A stretch of 64,000 nucleotides of DNA, taken from Knoellia sp. S7-12. Lineage in GTDB: Bacteria > Actinomycetota > Actinomycetes > Actinomycetales > Dermatophilaceae. Where the stretch lies: contig NZ_CP155449.1 in assembly GCF_040518285.1 (NCBI RefSeq), positions 868,001-932,000 on the forward strand. Reading direction: 5' to 3'. The number at the start of each line of letters is the position of its first letter. The stretch's first letter is position 1. Below are positions 1 through 8,324 of the stretch, in pieces. Under the pieces are notes generated by a model, which made no database searches, was not told the origin of the DNA, and saw nothing but the letters and a program-made list of their open reading frames with translations. Made by a program: the position numbers and the translations under genes.

Positions 1-431
1 TCATGGACTACCTCCAGACGCTGTTCGGGTTCTTCAACGCACCGCTCTTCGCGACCTTCATCCTCGGGATGTTCTGGAAGCGCATGACCCCGACTGCAGG
101 GTGGGCCGGCCTCGTCGCCGGAACCCTGTCGGCGATCACGGTGTGGCTGTGCGGCAACCCCGACATGTTGGGGCTGTTCGAGCTTCCCGGCCAGGGATTG
201 GCGTTCGTCGCAGCGTCCACCGCCTTCGTCGTCGACATCATCGTCTCGGTCGTCGTCTCCATGGTCACCGAACCCAAACCACCCTCCGAGCTCAGGGGTC
301 TCGTCTATTCGGAGACACCCAAGGAGGACCTCGTCGACCCGGACGAGGCGGCGCGCCCGTGGTTCCAGCGCACCATCCCGCTCGCGCTCGTCGCGGGTGT
401 CCTCGTCCTCATTCTCAACTTCATCTTCTAG
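1..431 (+). CDS. Sodium:solute symporter (SSS family), C-terminal fragment
   Basis: The open frame runs in from the window edge, so only the last 140 or so residues are seen and the true start lies upstream. The fragment has about four hydrophobic segments, the loop FWKRMTPTAGWAGLVAGT between helices, and a final helix next to the C-terminus. This matches the end of Na+/sugar cotransporters of the SglT/SSS type, which couple solute uptake to the sodium gradient. The family call is fairly secure. The substrate cannot be told from this part. A small membrane protein follows after a good ribosome binding site, as a likely operon partner. Confidence 0.75.
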   Translation, partial: MDYLQTLFGFFNAPLFATFILGMFWKRMTPTAGWAGLVAGTLSAITVWLCGNPDMLGLFELPGQGLAFVAASTAFVVDIIVSVVVSMVTEPKPPSELRGLVYSETPKEDLVDPDEAARPWFQRTIPLALVAGVLVLILNFIF

Positions 432-443
432 GAGGTGCGCGAC

Positions 444-755
444 ATGCCTGACACCACGACCAAGAAGACAGCCGGAGCGTTCGACATCCGCAACTTCATC
501 GGGATGCTGCTCGGCCTCTATGGCATCATCCTCACGCTCATGGGCCTCTTCGGCGACAAGGAGCTCGACAAGACCGGCGGCATCAACGCCAACCTCTGGA
601 CGGGCCTCGCCCTGCTGGTCGTCTCAGCAGGCTTCATGGGGTGGGCCAGGGCCCGTCCGACGGTCGTGCCCGACCATGTCGAGCCGGTCATCGATGACGC
701 GACGCGCCCTGCGCCGCGCAAGAAGCCCAAGTCCAACAAGTCCAAGAAGCGCTGA
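444..755 (+). CDS. Small two-helix membrane protein downstream of the symporter
   Basis: A protein of 103 residues with two transmembrane segments (about residues 14-36 and 51-70) and a strongly basic tail ending PRKKPKSNKSKKR, probably cytoplasmic. The ATG at 444 is preferred over an in-frame GTG at 435 because GGAGG (431-435) lies eight bases upstream of it. The first base of that site is the last base of the symporter stop codon, so the two genes are very probably cotranscribed. I do not recognise the family. An accessory or stabilising role for the transporter is inference from position only. Confidence 0.7.
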   Translation: MPDTTTKKTAGAFDIRNFIGMLLGLYGIILTLMGLFGDKELDKTGGINANLWTGLALLVVSAGFMGWARARPTVVPDHVEPVIDDATRPAPRKKPKSNKSKKR

Positions 756-766
756 GGCACAACCAA

Positions 767-820
767 AAACGCAAGACGCTCCGTATGCCGGTCACACGGC
801 ATACGGAGCGTCTTGCGTTT
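767..820. terminator. Bidirectional terminator built from a GTATGCCG inverted repeat
   Basis: A perfect 24-bp stem (767-790 with 797-820) around the six-base loop GTCACA, with A-rich and T-rich outer ends. It lies between convergent genes, so it can end transcription from both sides. The inner ends of the stem are GTATGCCG (783-790) and CGGCATAC (797-804), the octamer that recurs throughout the window. Confidence 0.85.
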
Positions 821-871
821 GCGGCAAGCCGGGTGGGCCTGGCGGGCGGCGCGGCCTCGTCCAGGTCCGGG

Positions 872-1858
872 TCAGCGCGCGGGGAGGCGAGTGATCCAGT
901 AGGCGGCCGTGCCGGGCGAGGCCACCCCGAAGCGGGCGTTGACCGCCCACAGCCAGCCGCCGGCGACGGTCGCCGTCGAGGGCACGTCGAGCGTCTCGTC
1001 GGAGCGGGCACCGCGCCAGCGCGCGGCCCAGGCCGATCCGACGGGGACGAGTTCAAGCACGGAGACCTCGTTCTGCCCAGAGCCCCGGACGTTGTAGAGG
1101 ATGCTGCCGTCGAGCACGAGGCCATCGCCCGCGGTGATTCCGGGTCCACCGCTGACTGGGATCTCGGCGGCTTCACCCGTCGCCGGGTCGACCTGCCACA
1201 GGCCACCGACGCGTGAGTTGTTGAGGATGAGGCTGCCGTCGGCGAGGGCACGAATTCCGTTGGCGTTGACGGCTGTTCCGTCACCGGCCGGCCAGTCGCC
1301 GCCCAGCGGGACGAACGTCGGGGCCGCGCCGGTGGGAGCGCCGGTCGGGGTGAGCGTGATGGCGGTGAGCCGGTCGGGGACGACCCGGGAGTCGGTCACC
1401 CAGACCGTGTCGCCGGTGACGACGAGGTCGTTGAGGAACACGGCGCCCGGGACCACGGTGTCCTGCACGATGGCGCCCGTGGTGCCGTGGACGGCCCACA
1501 CGTGACCGACGGCGCCGACGTTGCCGGCGGCCCAGACGAGGTTGGTGCGCGCATCCCAGAAGAGGCCGCGCAGGGCACGTCCGGGCGCGCCGGGGAGCAG
1601 GGTGACCCAGGTGGCTGTGAGGAGGTCTCCAGCAACGATGCGCCCGTCGGCAAGGGAGCCGACATAGAAGCGCGTGCCGGGTCCCGAAGTGATCCCCTCG
1701 GGTCGGATCCCATCAGGCAGGGGGACGGTCTCGGGCGCCGGGCCAGCGCGACGCGGCTCAGCGGTTGCGGGGCCGGCAAGGGTCGTGGTGGACGCGACAA
1801 CCGAGGCTGCGGCGCCGGTCAGGATCAGGCGGCGGGAAGGGCTCGCTGGGGGGACCAT
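872..1858 (-). CDS. Secreted SMP-30/gluconolactonase-like beta-propeller protein
   Basis: A protein of 328 residues with a twin-arginine type N-terminus (SRRLILTG at residues 8-15, then an alanine-rich hydrophobic stretch ending near the Ala-Glu at 33-34), so it is probably exported folded by Tat. The body has repeated short blades such as GLFWDARTNLVWAAG, FLNDLVVTGDTVWVTDS and NANGIRALADGSLILNNS, in the manner of SMP-30-like six-bladed propellers that bind a divalent metal. The asparagine and aspartate positions of that metal site appear to be present. The substrate is unknown. Relatives in actinobacteria are often mislabelled superoxide dismutase, and nothing here supports that. Confidence 0.65.
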   Translation of the reverse strand: MVPPASPSRRLILTGAAASVVASTTTLAGPATAEPRRAGPAPETVPLPDGIRPEGITSGPGTRFYVGSLADGRIVAGDLLTATWVTLLPGAPGRALRGLFWDARTNLVWAAGNVGAVGHVWAVHGTTGAIVQDTVVPGAVFLNDLVVTGDTVWVTDSRVVPDRLTAITLTPTGAPTGAAPTFVPLGGDWPAGDGTAVNANGIRALADGSLILNNSRVGGLWQVDPATGEAAEIPVSGGPGITAGDGLVLDGSILYNVRGSGQNEVSVLELVPVGSAWAARWRGARSDETLDVPSTATVAGGWLWAVNARFGVASPGTAAYWITRLPAR

Positions 1859-1903
1859 CGTTCATTCTGTGCACGCCGTCGGCGCGATGTCACGGATCGT
1901 GCG

Positions 1904-2353
1904 TCAGGCGGTCAACAGACCGATGCCGAGCGAGACGAGACTGACGGCCAGCAGGGCGGCGCCGGCAAAGACCAGCACGATGAGTTTGTTGGGGGTGGTG
2001 CGGCCTGCACCCATGGACGAGAAGAAGAAACCGCCGGGCATGAGAAGCGCAGCAACGGCGACACCCGACCGCGACAACCAGTTCAGCGCACCGGTCTGCT
2101 GGGTGGAGTCGGCGAGGACCTGACAGATGAGCGCGAGGAGCAGCAGCACGCCGGCGTGGCCGTGACCGGCCCGCGCGAACTTCTCCTGGAACGGCGTCAC
2201 GTCGGCGTTGCCACGCACGACCTTGAGCATGTATATCCCGCCGCTCTCGACCGTGACGAGGGCGAGGAGCAGGATCCCGGCGGTGGTGCGGGAGGCGTCG
2301 GAGAGGGTGGCGGTCGCGGCGACGAGGGTGTGGGGGTCGGACAGCGCAGACAT
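1904..2353 (-). CDS. Four-helix integral membrane protein of unknown function
   Basis: A protein of 149 residues with about four hydrophobic helices, polar loops and a short amphipathic N-terminus. The start at 2353 (MSALSD) is chosen over one 30 bases upstream because AAGGAG lies just before it and because the predicted transcription start falls between the two. No enzyme motif is visible, and I do not recognise the family beyond a general likeness to small actinobacterial membrane proteins. It stands alone, with its own promoter and a palindrome inside that promoter, so its expression is probably switched by a repressor or activator encoded elsewhere. Confidence 0.65.
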   Translation of the reverse strand: MSALSDPHTLVAATATLSDASRTTAGILLLALVTVESGGIYMLKVVRGNADVTPFQEKFARAGHGHAGVLLLLALICQVLADSTQQTGALNWLSRSGVAVAALLMPGGFFFSSMGAGRTTPNKLIVLVFAGAALLAVSLVSLGIGLLTA

Positions 2354-2382
2354 CTGAACTCCTTGGATAGCGGCTCTCTCCA

Positions 2383-2412
2383 ATAATGGATAGTAGGCCT
2401 ATCCCATGTCAA
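2383..2412 (-). promoter_or_regulatory. Promoter with a palindromic operator in the spacer
   Basis: On the minus strand TTGACA (2412-2407) and CATTAT (2388-2383) are 18 bases apart. The palindrome GGATAGTAGGCCTATCC (2388-2404 on the plus strand, arms GGATAG/CTATCC) fills most of the spacer. A start about 23 bases before the ATG at 2353 would follow. No regulator gene is adjacent. Confidence 0.6.
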
Positions 2413-2491
2413 GCGTTGGGCCGCCTCAGCCGAACGGAGGGAAAGGGGAGGGTCCGGACGGAAAGAAAGCCTCCGAACCCTCCACCTTCCG

Positions 2492-4480
2492 TCATGGGGA
2501 GTAAAAGTTGTTGGCGGCGCGGGCGGAGGCGAGGTCACGCTCCAGGAGCGCTGTCGCTGCCGCCTCCTGCGCGGGCGACCCCCACCTGATCCGGGCGAGG
2601 TCGCGCACTGCCGAGTCGACGACGGAGGCGAGCCCGGCAGCGGAGATGAGCCCGACGGCATACGCCTCGAGCGCACCACCCACGGGAGTGTCGACGACGA
2701 CGATCCCCTCCGACCGCAGGGCTGCTCGCTCCTCGTCGGGGAGGGCGACGACGTCATGGATGAGGACAAGGCGCACCGACTCGGGATCGGCAGCGAGCAT
2801 CCGACGGCCCACCTCGACGTCGCCCTGGCCGCTGTCGCCGATGAAGACGACGTGCGTCTCGGGCATGAGCAGCCGGAAGCGCGCGAAATTCTCGATCTTG
2901 GCTCCAGCCATGGAGTCGTGGTTCCGCAGACCGTCGAACGTGCCGGACAACACCGCGTGTGGCGGCAGGCCGAGGTCACGCAGGCCCCGTCGAGTGTGTT
3001 GCTCGATGAGGCCAGCTGGGTCCATCGGGCGGGCCGTGACGAAGGTGAGGTCACCCGGTGTCGTCGGATCACCGGAGTGGCCGGCGTCGAGGGCGCGATA
3101 GAGCGCGATGACCCCGGGATAGACGGTGCCACGGGGGTAGCGGTCATCGTGGAGGGCGCACCGAAGGGTGTCGTCGATGTCGCTGAGCACGTGCAGGTCC
3201 GGCACCTCGACACCGACGGCTTCGGCCGCGATGTGGTCGAGGATGTCCTGGCGTGCGCCCCTGTCGTCCACGACGTCGAAGACCAGATGCTCAAGATCAC
3301 GGTGGTCCGCACCCGAGTTGAGCAGGCTCTTGAAGCGGGTGAGCTCGCCACCTCGCAGTGACAGGAAGGCGTCGCGGACGAGATGCTCGCGGGCGTGGTC
3401 GGAGGACCATCGACGGCTGCGGTGCAGGGCGTCGGCGAGGGCGGCGAGGTCCCGCTCCGGATCGTCGACGAGTTGTTGGATGAGTTCGTCAGGGCTCATG
3501 CCCGCAGCGCGACCCCGCACGAGAACGGCGGCCGGTGAGACGCCGAACTCGACGTGGACGGCCTCGCCGATCGAGTCCCCGTCGACGTGAACGGCCGTGG
3601 GTGCGTCGAGGTCGAGGACGACATGGCGGGCTCGGTGCGTGCGCATGCCCGTCCAACCGCCGCGCCGGCTCAAGAGGACGCCGGCGCCGACCCCGAGCCA
3701 GCCGACGACGGTCCGAGGTGACACCACGAGCACGTCGAGTCGGCCATCGATCAACGACGCCGTCGGCATGAGCGGCAGGCCCAGGGGGAGCACCCGGCAG
3801 TTGCCGACGAGCACGGTGCGGGCCGACTCCCGCATCGCCGGGCGGTCATCGAGCGTGGCCGCGAACGTGATCGGCGGTCCGACGGCGCGTCGTCCGAGCG
3901 CCGCGAAATAGGCGGCCCAGCCCACCCGATCCTTGCTTCGCTCCTTGGTCGCGGCAAAGGCTTCGGCGTCCATCCCGACCCCGGCCACAACGGCGACGTC
4001 GTGCGTGCGGGTGGTGCCGTCGGCCCGCGTGACGGTCAGCCAGGCGAGGTCGCTGTCGCGTGTGGCCCCGTCGATGGCGATGTCGGCAGCGGCGTCAGGA
4101 CTGTGACCGTGCACGCCGAGGGTGCGGGCCCACAGGTTGGCCGTCCCAGTGGGCAGCACGCCCAGTGCGATCCGATCCGCCGCCGCCCCGGAGCGCGCCA
4201 GGGCTGCGGCGACCTCGCGGACCGTCCCGTCCCCGCCGACGGCGACGAGCCGGTCAACCCCCTGTGCGAGGAGCTCCGCGACCTGGGCGGCGCCGGGGGA
4301 GTCAGCTGATGTCTCGATCACGATCGGCTCGGGCCAACCGCGACGCCGCGTCGCGCGTCTCAGCGCCGCAAGAGCAGGGGCGCTGCGGGGTTTCGCCGGG
4401 TGGACGATGACGCCGCACAGGTGCTCGACCAGCGGGATCGGGGTCACGTTGTCGCCTTCCTCGATCGACCAATGGGTCAT
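2492..4480 (-). CDS. Fusion of a diacylglycerol kinase-type lipid kinase and an App1-type phosphatidate phosphatase
   Basis: A protein of 662 residues. Residues about 20-330 form a DAGK catalytic domain: a nucleotide loop VGGDGTVREV (81-90), then LPTGTANLWA and a C-terminal beta region. Residues about 425-560 form a HAD-like domain opening with HVLSDIDDT, the DxDxT motif of App1-type phosphatidate phosphatases (DUF2183), followed by FVTARP and FIGDSGQGD. One half would phosphorylate a diacylglycerol-like lipid and the other would remove phosphate from phosphatidate. The ATG at 4480 has GAAGG eight bases upstream; a GTG at 4495 overlapping the response regulator stop is the alternative. Domains are secure, substrates inferred. 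Confidence 0.85.
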   Translation of the reverse strand: MTHWSIEEGDNVTPIPLVEHLCGVIVHPAKPRSAPALAALRRATRRRGWPEPIVIETSADSPGAAQVAELLAQGVDRLVAVGGDGTVREVAAALARSGAAADRIALGVLPTGTANLWARTLGVHGHSPDAAADIAIDGATRDSDLAWLTVTRADGTTRTHDVAVVAGVGMDAEAFAATKERSKDRVGWAAYFAALGRRAVGPPITFAATLDDRPAMRESARTVLVGNCRVLPLGLPLMPTASLIDGRLDVLVVSPRTVVGWLGVGAGVLLSRRGGWTGMRTHRARHVVLDLDAPTAVHVDGDSIGEAVHVEFGVSPAAVLVRGRAAGMSPDELIQQLVDDPERDLAALADALHRSRRWSSDHAREHLVRDAFLSLRGGELTRFKSLLNSGADHRDLEHLVFDVVDDRGARQDILDHIAAEAVGVEVPDLHVLSDIDDTLRCALHDDRYPRGTVYPGVIALYRALDAGHSGDPTTPGDLTFVTARPMDPAGLIEQHTRRGLRDLGLPPHAVLSGTFDGLRNHDSMAGAKIENFARFRLLMPETHVVFIGDSGQGDVEVGRRMLAADPESVRLVLIHDVVALPDEERAALRSEGIVVVDTPVGGALEAYAVGLISAAGLASVVDSAVRDLARIRWGSPAQEAAATALLERDLASARAANNFYSP

Positions 4481-4491
4481 GTCAGGTGCCT

Positions 4492-5160
4492 TCACTCGGC
4501 GGCGTCGTGGACGAGGATCGCGACCTGCACCCGGTTCTCGACGCCGAGCTTCATGAACAGCCGCCCGACGTGGGTCTTGACGGTGGGTACGCCCATGAAG
4601 AGTTCGGCCGAGATCTCGGCATTGCTCAGCCCGCGCCCGACGGCTTCGGCGACCTCGCGCTCTCGTTCGGTGAGCGAGGCGAGCCGGGCACGGGCGTCGG
4701 TGCGTTCGCTGGTGCTGGAGTTCGGACCCGCGACGGCAGCGATGAGCTGCGCGGTGACACTGGGCGACAGCATCGGCTGGCCCGAGGCGACCGTCTTGAT
4801 CGCCTCGACGAGACGGGCCGGGGGAGTGTCCTTGAGCATGAACCCCGCAGCTCCCAGTCGCAGGGCCCGCAGGACCATGTCGTCGGCGTCGAACGTGGTG
4901 AGGACGATGACCTTGAGTGACGGATCGCCGCTCAGGAGAGCCTCGGTCGCACTCAGGCCGTCACGCACCGGCATACGGATGTCCATGAGGACCAGGTCTG
5001 CACCCGACTCGGGCACCACGGTGAGCGCCTCCTCGCCGTTGGTCGCCTCGACCACCACCGTGATGCCGGAGTTGCCGCCGAGCATCATGCGCAGCGCCGC
5101 GCGCACCATGGGGTCGTCGTCGACGATGGCCAACCGGATGGAGGCTGCAGGGTCACTCAC
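4492..5160 (-). CDS. LuxR/NarL-type response regulator
   Basis: A protein of 222 residues. The receiver domain has acidic residues D14-D16, the phosphoacceptor Asp at about residue 60 (LVLMDIRMP) and a Lys in MLKDTPP. The C-terminal helix-turn-helix reads LTEREREVAEAVGRGLSNAEI, then TVKTHVGRLFMKL. GTG at 5160 overlaps the kinase stop as GTGA, which points to translational coupling; an ATG 18 bases upstream is possible but less likely. It should bind DNA when phosphorylated by the kinase encoded just before it. The adjacent divergent ABC exporter is the obvious target, by analogy with DesK- and LiaS-type systems. Confidence 0.9.
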   Translation of the reverse strand: MSDPAASIRLAIVDDDPMVRAALRMMLGGNSGITVVVEATNGEEALTVVPESGADLVLMDIRMPVRDGLSATEALLSGDPSLKVIVLTTFDADDMVLRALRLGAAGFMLKDTPPARLVEAIKTVASGQPMLSPSVTAQLIAAVAGPNSSTSERTDARARLASLTEREREVAEAVGRGLSNAEISAELFMGVPTVKTHVGRLFMKLGVENRVQVAILVHDAAE

Positions 5161-6338
5161 GCCTGCCACGGTAACCATGCCTCGACGACAAAGCCGCCGG
5201 CGGCCTCCGGTCCGTGCCGAAGGCGTCCGCCTGCAAGCCCAACGCGCTCGTCGAGACCGATGAGTCCCAGGCCGGAGTCCGGCAGATCCAACTGGCGCGT
5301 GCCGACCGGTGCCGCGTTGCGGATGGTGATCGACAGGCCGTCGTCAGGGTTCCCGGACAGGGTCGCCGTGACCGAGGTGCCCGGCGCGTGTTTGCGCGCG
5401 TTGGTCAGTGCCTCCTGGACGATCCGGTATGCCGTTCGCGCGCGACCGTCGGACAGCTCGCCCGTGATGGCCTCCTCGAGGCTGACACGCATGCCGCTCG
5501 CACGCTCCTCCTCGACCAGGCGGGCGATGTCGGCGATGACCGGCTGAGGTTGCTCGGGCGCGGCATCCGTGGGGACCATGGGGTCGCGGAGGACTCCGAG
5601 GACGTCACGCAGGTCACGCAGGGCCTGATGGGCGTTGTCCTCGATCGTCCTGGCCGCGGTCGCCTGCTCCTCGGGAGTGAGGTCCGTGCGATAGCTCAAA
5701 GCACCGGCGTGCATGGCGACGAGTGAGATCCGGTGTGCGAGAACGTCATGCATCTCCCGCGCGATGCGGGTGCGCTCCGACGACTGGGCCTGGGCCACTC
5801 GTGCCTGCTGTTCGCGTTCGGCGGTGAGGGCGCGCTCGCGCAAGGAGTCCATGAGGTTGCGTTGGGAGCCCATGGCGTAGCCGATGGCGAGGACGATCCC
5901 GACGACGAGGGCGCCGACGAGCAGCGATGCCCACAGGGGCAGGTCGTCCTCGCCCGGATAGAAGCGCTCCTGCACGATCCCTGCGGCCACATTGAGCGGG
6001 AAGAGCACCGCGACCAGTCGCCAGCGGTGTCGAGAGGCAGCCGAGCCGACGGCCCAGGTGGCTGGCCCCACGCTGACTGCCGACACGAACGAGAACATCG
6101 AAGTGATGATCGCGACGGGGCCTGGCCAACGATGCCGGAACCGGATGAGGACGAACGAGATCAGTCCGAGCACCGTGTCGCCGATGAAGAGCCACACCGT
6201 GATCGGGGCGTCGTCGATGTTGGCTTCGCTCATGGTGAAGGCGACCGCCACCCACGCCCCGACACTGATCAGCACTGCCAGCGCATAGCGCCACATCGAG
6301 CTCATGCGGCTCGTGGTGATCGGGGTGGAGTCGGGCAT
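5157..6338 (-). CDS. Membrane sensor histidine kinase, HisKA_3 family
   Basis: A protein of 393 residues with five or six transmembrane helices within residues 15-155, a short coiled linker (160-190), then the dimerisation and phosphoacceptor motif RIAREMHDVLAHR with His at 197. The ATPase part has the N box EALTNARKHA and the G box GLGLIGLDERVG. The extracellular loops are very short, so it probably senses the membrane itself or a membrane-bound ligand. A TAGGCT box seven bases before the ATG suggests a leaderless mRNA. It forms an operon with the response regulator and is divergent from an ABC exporter. Confidence 0.9.
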   Translation of the reverse strand: MPDSTPITTSRMSSMWRYALAVLISVGAWVAVAFTMSEANIDDAPITVWLFIGDTVLGLISFVLIRFRHRWPGPVAIITSMFSFVSAVSVGPATWAVGSAASRHRWRLVAVLFPLNVAAGIVQERFYPGEDDLPLWASLLVGALVVGIVLAIGYAMGSQRNLMDSLRERALTAEREQQARVAQAQSSERTRIAREMHDVLAHRISLVAMHAGALSYRTDLTPEEQATAARTIEDNAHQALRDLRDVLGVLRDPMVPTDAAPEQPQPVIADIARLVEEERASGMRVSLEEAITGELSDGRARTAYRIVQEALTNARKHAPGTSVTATLSGNPDDGLSITIRNAAPVGTRQLDLPDSGLGLIGLDERVGLAGGRLRHGPEAAGGFVVEAWLPWQA

Positions 6339-6345
6339 GTGGCCG

Positions 6346-6351
6346 AGCCTA
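6346..6351 (-). promoter_or_regulatory. -10 box TAGGCT of the histidine kinase gene
   Basis: TAGGCT on the minus strand is seven bases from the ATG at 6338, so transcription should begin at or next to the start codon. No convincing -35 is visible. Confidence 0.5.
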
Positions 6352-6404
6352 GGCAGGGAAGACCTCGACGTGCGTCAGACCACGGACTGCGATCGGTGTG
6401 CGGA

Positions 6405-6427
6405 CGGCATACCAAAGTTGTATGCCG
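6405..6427. repeat. GTATGCCG inverted pair in a divergent promoter region
   Basis: CGGCATAC (6405-6412) and GTATGCCG (6420-6427) face each other across seven bases, between the divergent kinase and ABC transporter genes. The position fits an operator or a promoter-proximal hairpin as well as a generic repeat. The same arrangement is found at 26408-26436. Confidence 0.65.
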
Positions 6428-6481
6428 GTCGGGACCGGCGACCGATGTGCGCGCCCTCGGGCGCGGACCAGAGTGGTCACC

Positions 6482-7378
6482 ATGATCACAGTCGAGAACC
6501 TCACGAAGCGCTATGGCGGCTTCACCGCCGTGAACGACATCTCCTTCGAGGTCCGTCCCGGGAGCGTCGTCGGATTCCTCGGACCCAATGGTGCGGGCAA
6601 GTCCACCGCGATGCGGATGATGACGGGCCTCACACCGGTGACGAGCGGTCGCTCGACCATCCTGGGCAAGCCCTACCGCGACCTCCACAACCCCGGGAGC
6701 CAGGTCGGCGTCATGCTCGACGCCTCCGCGCAGCACCCCGGCCGCACCGGCCGCGAGGTCTTGCGCCTCGCCGGGATCCAGATCGGCGTGCCCAAGTCGC
6801 GTGTCGAAGAGGCCCTCGCCATCGTCGGCCTCACGGATGAAGAGGCCAGTCGGCGGGTCCGCAACTACTCGCTCGGCATGCGCCAGCGGCTCGGCCTTGC
6901 GTCGGCGCTCCTGGGCCAGCCCGAGGTGCTCATCCTCGACGAGCCCGCGAATGGCCTCGACCCGCAGGGAATCCACTGGATGCGTGGTCTGCTTCGCGGC
7001 TTCGCTGACGGTGGCGGCACGGTGCTCCTGTCGAGCCACCTGCTCCACGAGGTGCAGGTCATCGCCGACGACCTCGTCATGATCGGCCGCGGCGAGATCG
7101 TCGCCATGGGCACCAAGGACGAGCTGCTCAGTCGCGGGGGCACCACCGTGCGCTCATCGGACAACCGCGCCCTGCTCGCCGCTCTCCAGCGCGCCGGGGT
7201 CACCGCCAACGACATCTCGTCCGGCCTCGTCGTCGACGCCGAACCCGGTGTCGTCGGCCAGATCGCTCTCGATGAGCGCATCGTCCTCCTCGAGCTCCGC
7301 TCCGGCGGCGCGGAAGGACTCGAGGAGATGTTCCTCAGCCTCACCGCCGCCACGTCACGCGAAGGAACTGCAGCATGA
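6482..7378 (+). CDS. ABC transporter ATP-binding protein (ABC-2 type exporter)
   Basis: A protein of 298 residues. The Walker A motif GPNGAGKST is at 34-42, the signature is YSLGMRQRLGLA, and Walker B with the catalytic Glu is VLILDEPANGLDP. A C-terminal domain of about 80 residues follows the D and H loops, as in bacitracin/lantibiotic-type exporters. The frame is open upstream, but MITVENLTKRYGG is the usual family start. ATGA overlaps the permease gene that follows. With the divergent two-component genes it makes a typical sense-and-export module for membrane-active compounds, although the substrate is not shown. Confidence 0.9.
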   Translation: MITVENLTKRYGGFTAVNDISFEVRPGSVVGFLGPNGAGKSTAMRMMTGLTPVTSGRSTILGKPYRDLHNPGSQVGVMLDASAQHPGRTGREVLRLAGIQIGVPKSRVEEALAIVGLTDEEASRRVRNYSLGMRQRLGLASALLGQPEVLILDEPANGLDPQGIHWMRGLLRGFADGGGTVLLSSHLLHEVQVIADDLVMIGRGEIVAMGTKDELLSRGGTTVRSSDNRALLAALQRAGVTANDISSGLVVDAEPGVVGQIALDERIVLLELRSGGAEGLEEMFLSLTAATSREGTAA

Positions 7379-8196
7379 CCACCACCGACACCCGCACCCC
7401 GGCAGTCGACCCCGCGTCGGCCGCCCGCCCCGTCCCGACACCAGGCCAGGACGGACGCCCCGGCGTCCCGCTGTCCCGCCTGATCAACGTAGAACTGCGC
7501 AAGATGGTCGACACCAGAGCAGGCCGTTGGATGCTCATCGTCATGTCGGCGATCTCGCTCGTCGTCGTGACCGTCCTCCTCATCTGGGGGGAGGCGGACG
7601 AGATGACCTACGGAACCTTCCTCGGGTTCACGTCGCTGCCGCTGGTCATGCTCCTGCCGATCGTAGGCATCATGGCGGCGACGGCCGAGTGGAGCCAACG
7701 CACCGGACTCGTGACGTTCACCCTCGAGCCGCGACGCGGCCGGGTCATCGTCGCCAAGATCGTGGCAGCGGTGATCCTCGGACTCATCGTCACCGCAACG
7801 GCATTCGCTGCCTCGGCTTTGGCCAACGTCATCGGTGGCGGCGTGGCTGGCGGCGACGGCACATGGGACGTCACCTGGACCGTGGCTGTTGGAGTCATCG
7901 TCGCTTTTGCGATCTATGTGTTGCAGGGACTGGCGTTCGGGTTCGTCTTCCTCAACACGCCCTTCGCCATCGTTGCTTCCCTGCTTCTGCCGACCCTGTG
8001 GACCGTGGCGACAAGCTTGGTCCAGGCGCTCCAGGAGCCAAGCAAGTGGCTCGACCTCAACCAGGTCACCGGCCCCCTCTTCGAGGGCACGATGACCGGT
8101 GAGAACTGGGGTCAGCTCGCGACCTCGTTCGGGGTCTGGGTCCTGCTGCCCCTGGTCATCGGGTCCTACCGGGTGATGCACCGCGAGGTGAAGTAG
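7375..8196 (+). CDS. ABC-2 type permease subunit
   Basis: A protein of 273 residues with a proline-rich cytoplasmic N-terminus (about 1-40) followed by about six transmembrane helices; the paired segment SALANVIGGGVAGGDG lies in an outer loop. It overlaps the ATPase gene by four bases (ATGA), so the two are cotranslated as one exporter in the cytoplasmic membrane. Its length and helix pattern match the permeases paired with NatA/BcrA-type ATPases. No substrate-specific motif can be read. A strong bidirectional hairpin follows. Confidence 0.85.
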   Translation: MTTTDTRTPAVDPASAARPVPTPGQDGRPGVPLSRLINVELRKMVDTRAGRWMLIVMSAISLVVVTVLLIWGEADEMTYGTFLGFTSLPLVMLLPIVGIMAATAEWSQRTGLVTFTLEPRRGRVIVAKIVAAVILGLIVTATAFAASALANVIGGGVAGGDGTWDVTWTVAVGVIVAFAIYVLQGLAFGFVFLNTPFAIVASLLLPTLWTVATSLVQALQEPSKWLDLNQVTGPLFEGTMTGENWGQLATSFGVWVLLPLVIGSYRVMHREVK

Positions 8197-8239
8197 CCAG
8201 CAACCAGGCGCTGCCCAGCAGGGTGAGGCAGCGCAGATG

Positions 8240-8313
8240 ACGGACGCTCTCGGCGGAGGGTGCTCGGTGGGAGGTCAGGGGCCCACTGAGCACTCCCCAC
8301 CGGGGGCGTCCGT
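8240..8313. terminator. Long bidirectional hairpin terminator
   Basis: Two 32-base arms (8240-8271 and 8282-8313) pair with a few mismatches and G-U pairs around a ten-base loop. It stands between convergent genes. Confidence 0.75.
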
Positions 8314-8324
8314 CGTTCGCGGGT

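Noticed and set aside
2353..2383. Upstream ATG at 2383 as the start of the small membrane protein
   Set aside because: It lies upstream of the predicted transcription start and lacks the AAGGAG that precedes the ATG at 2353.
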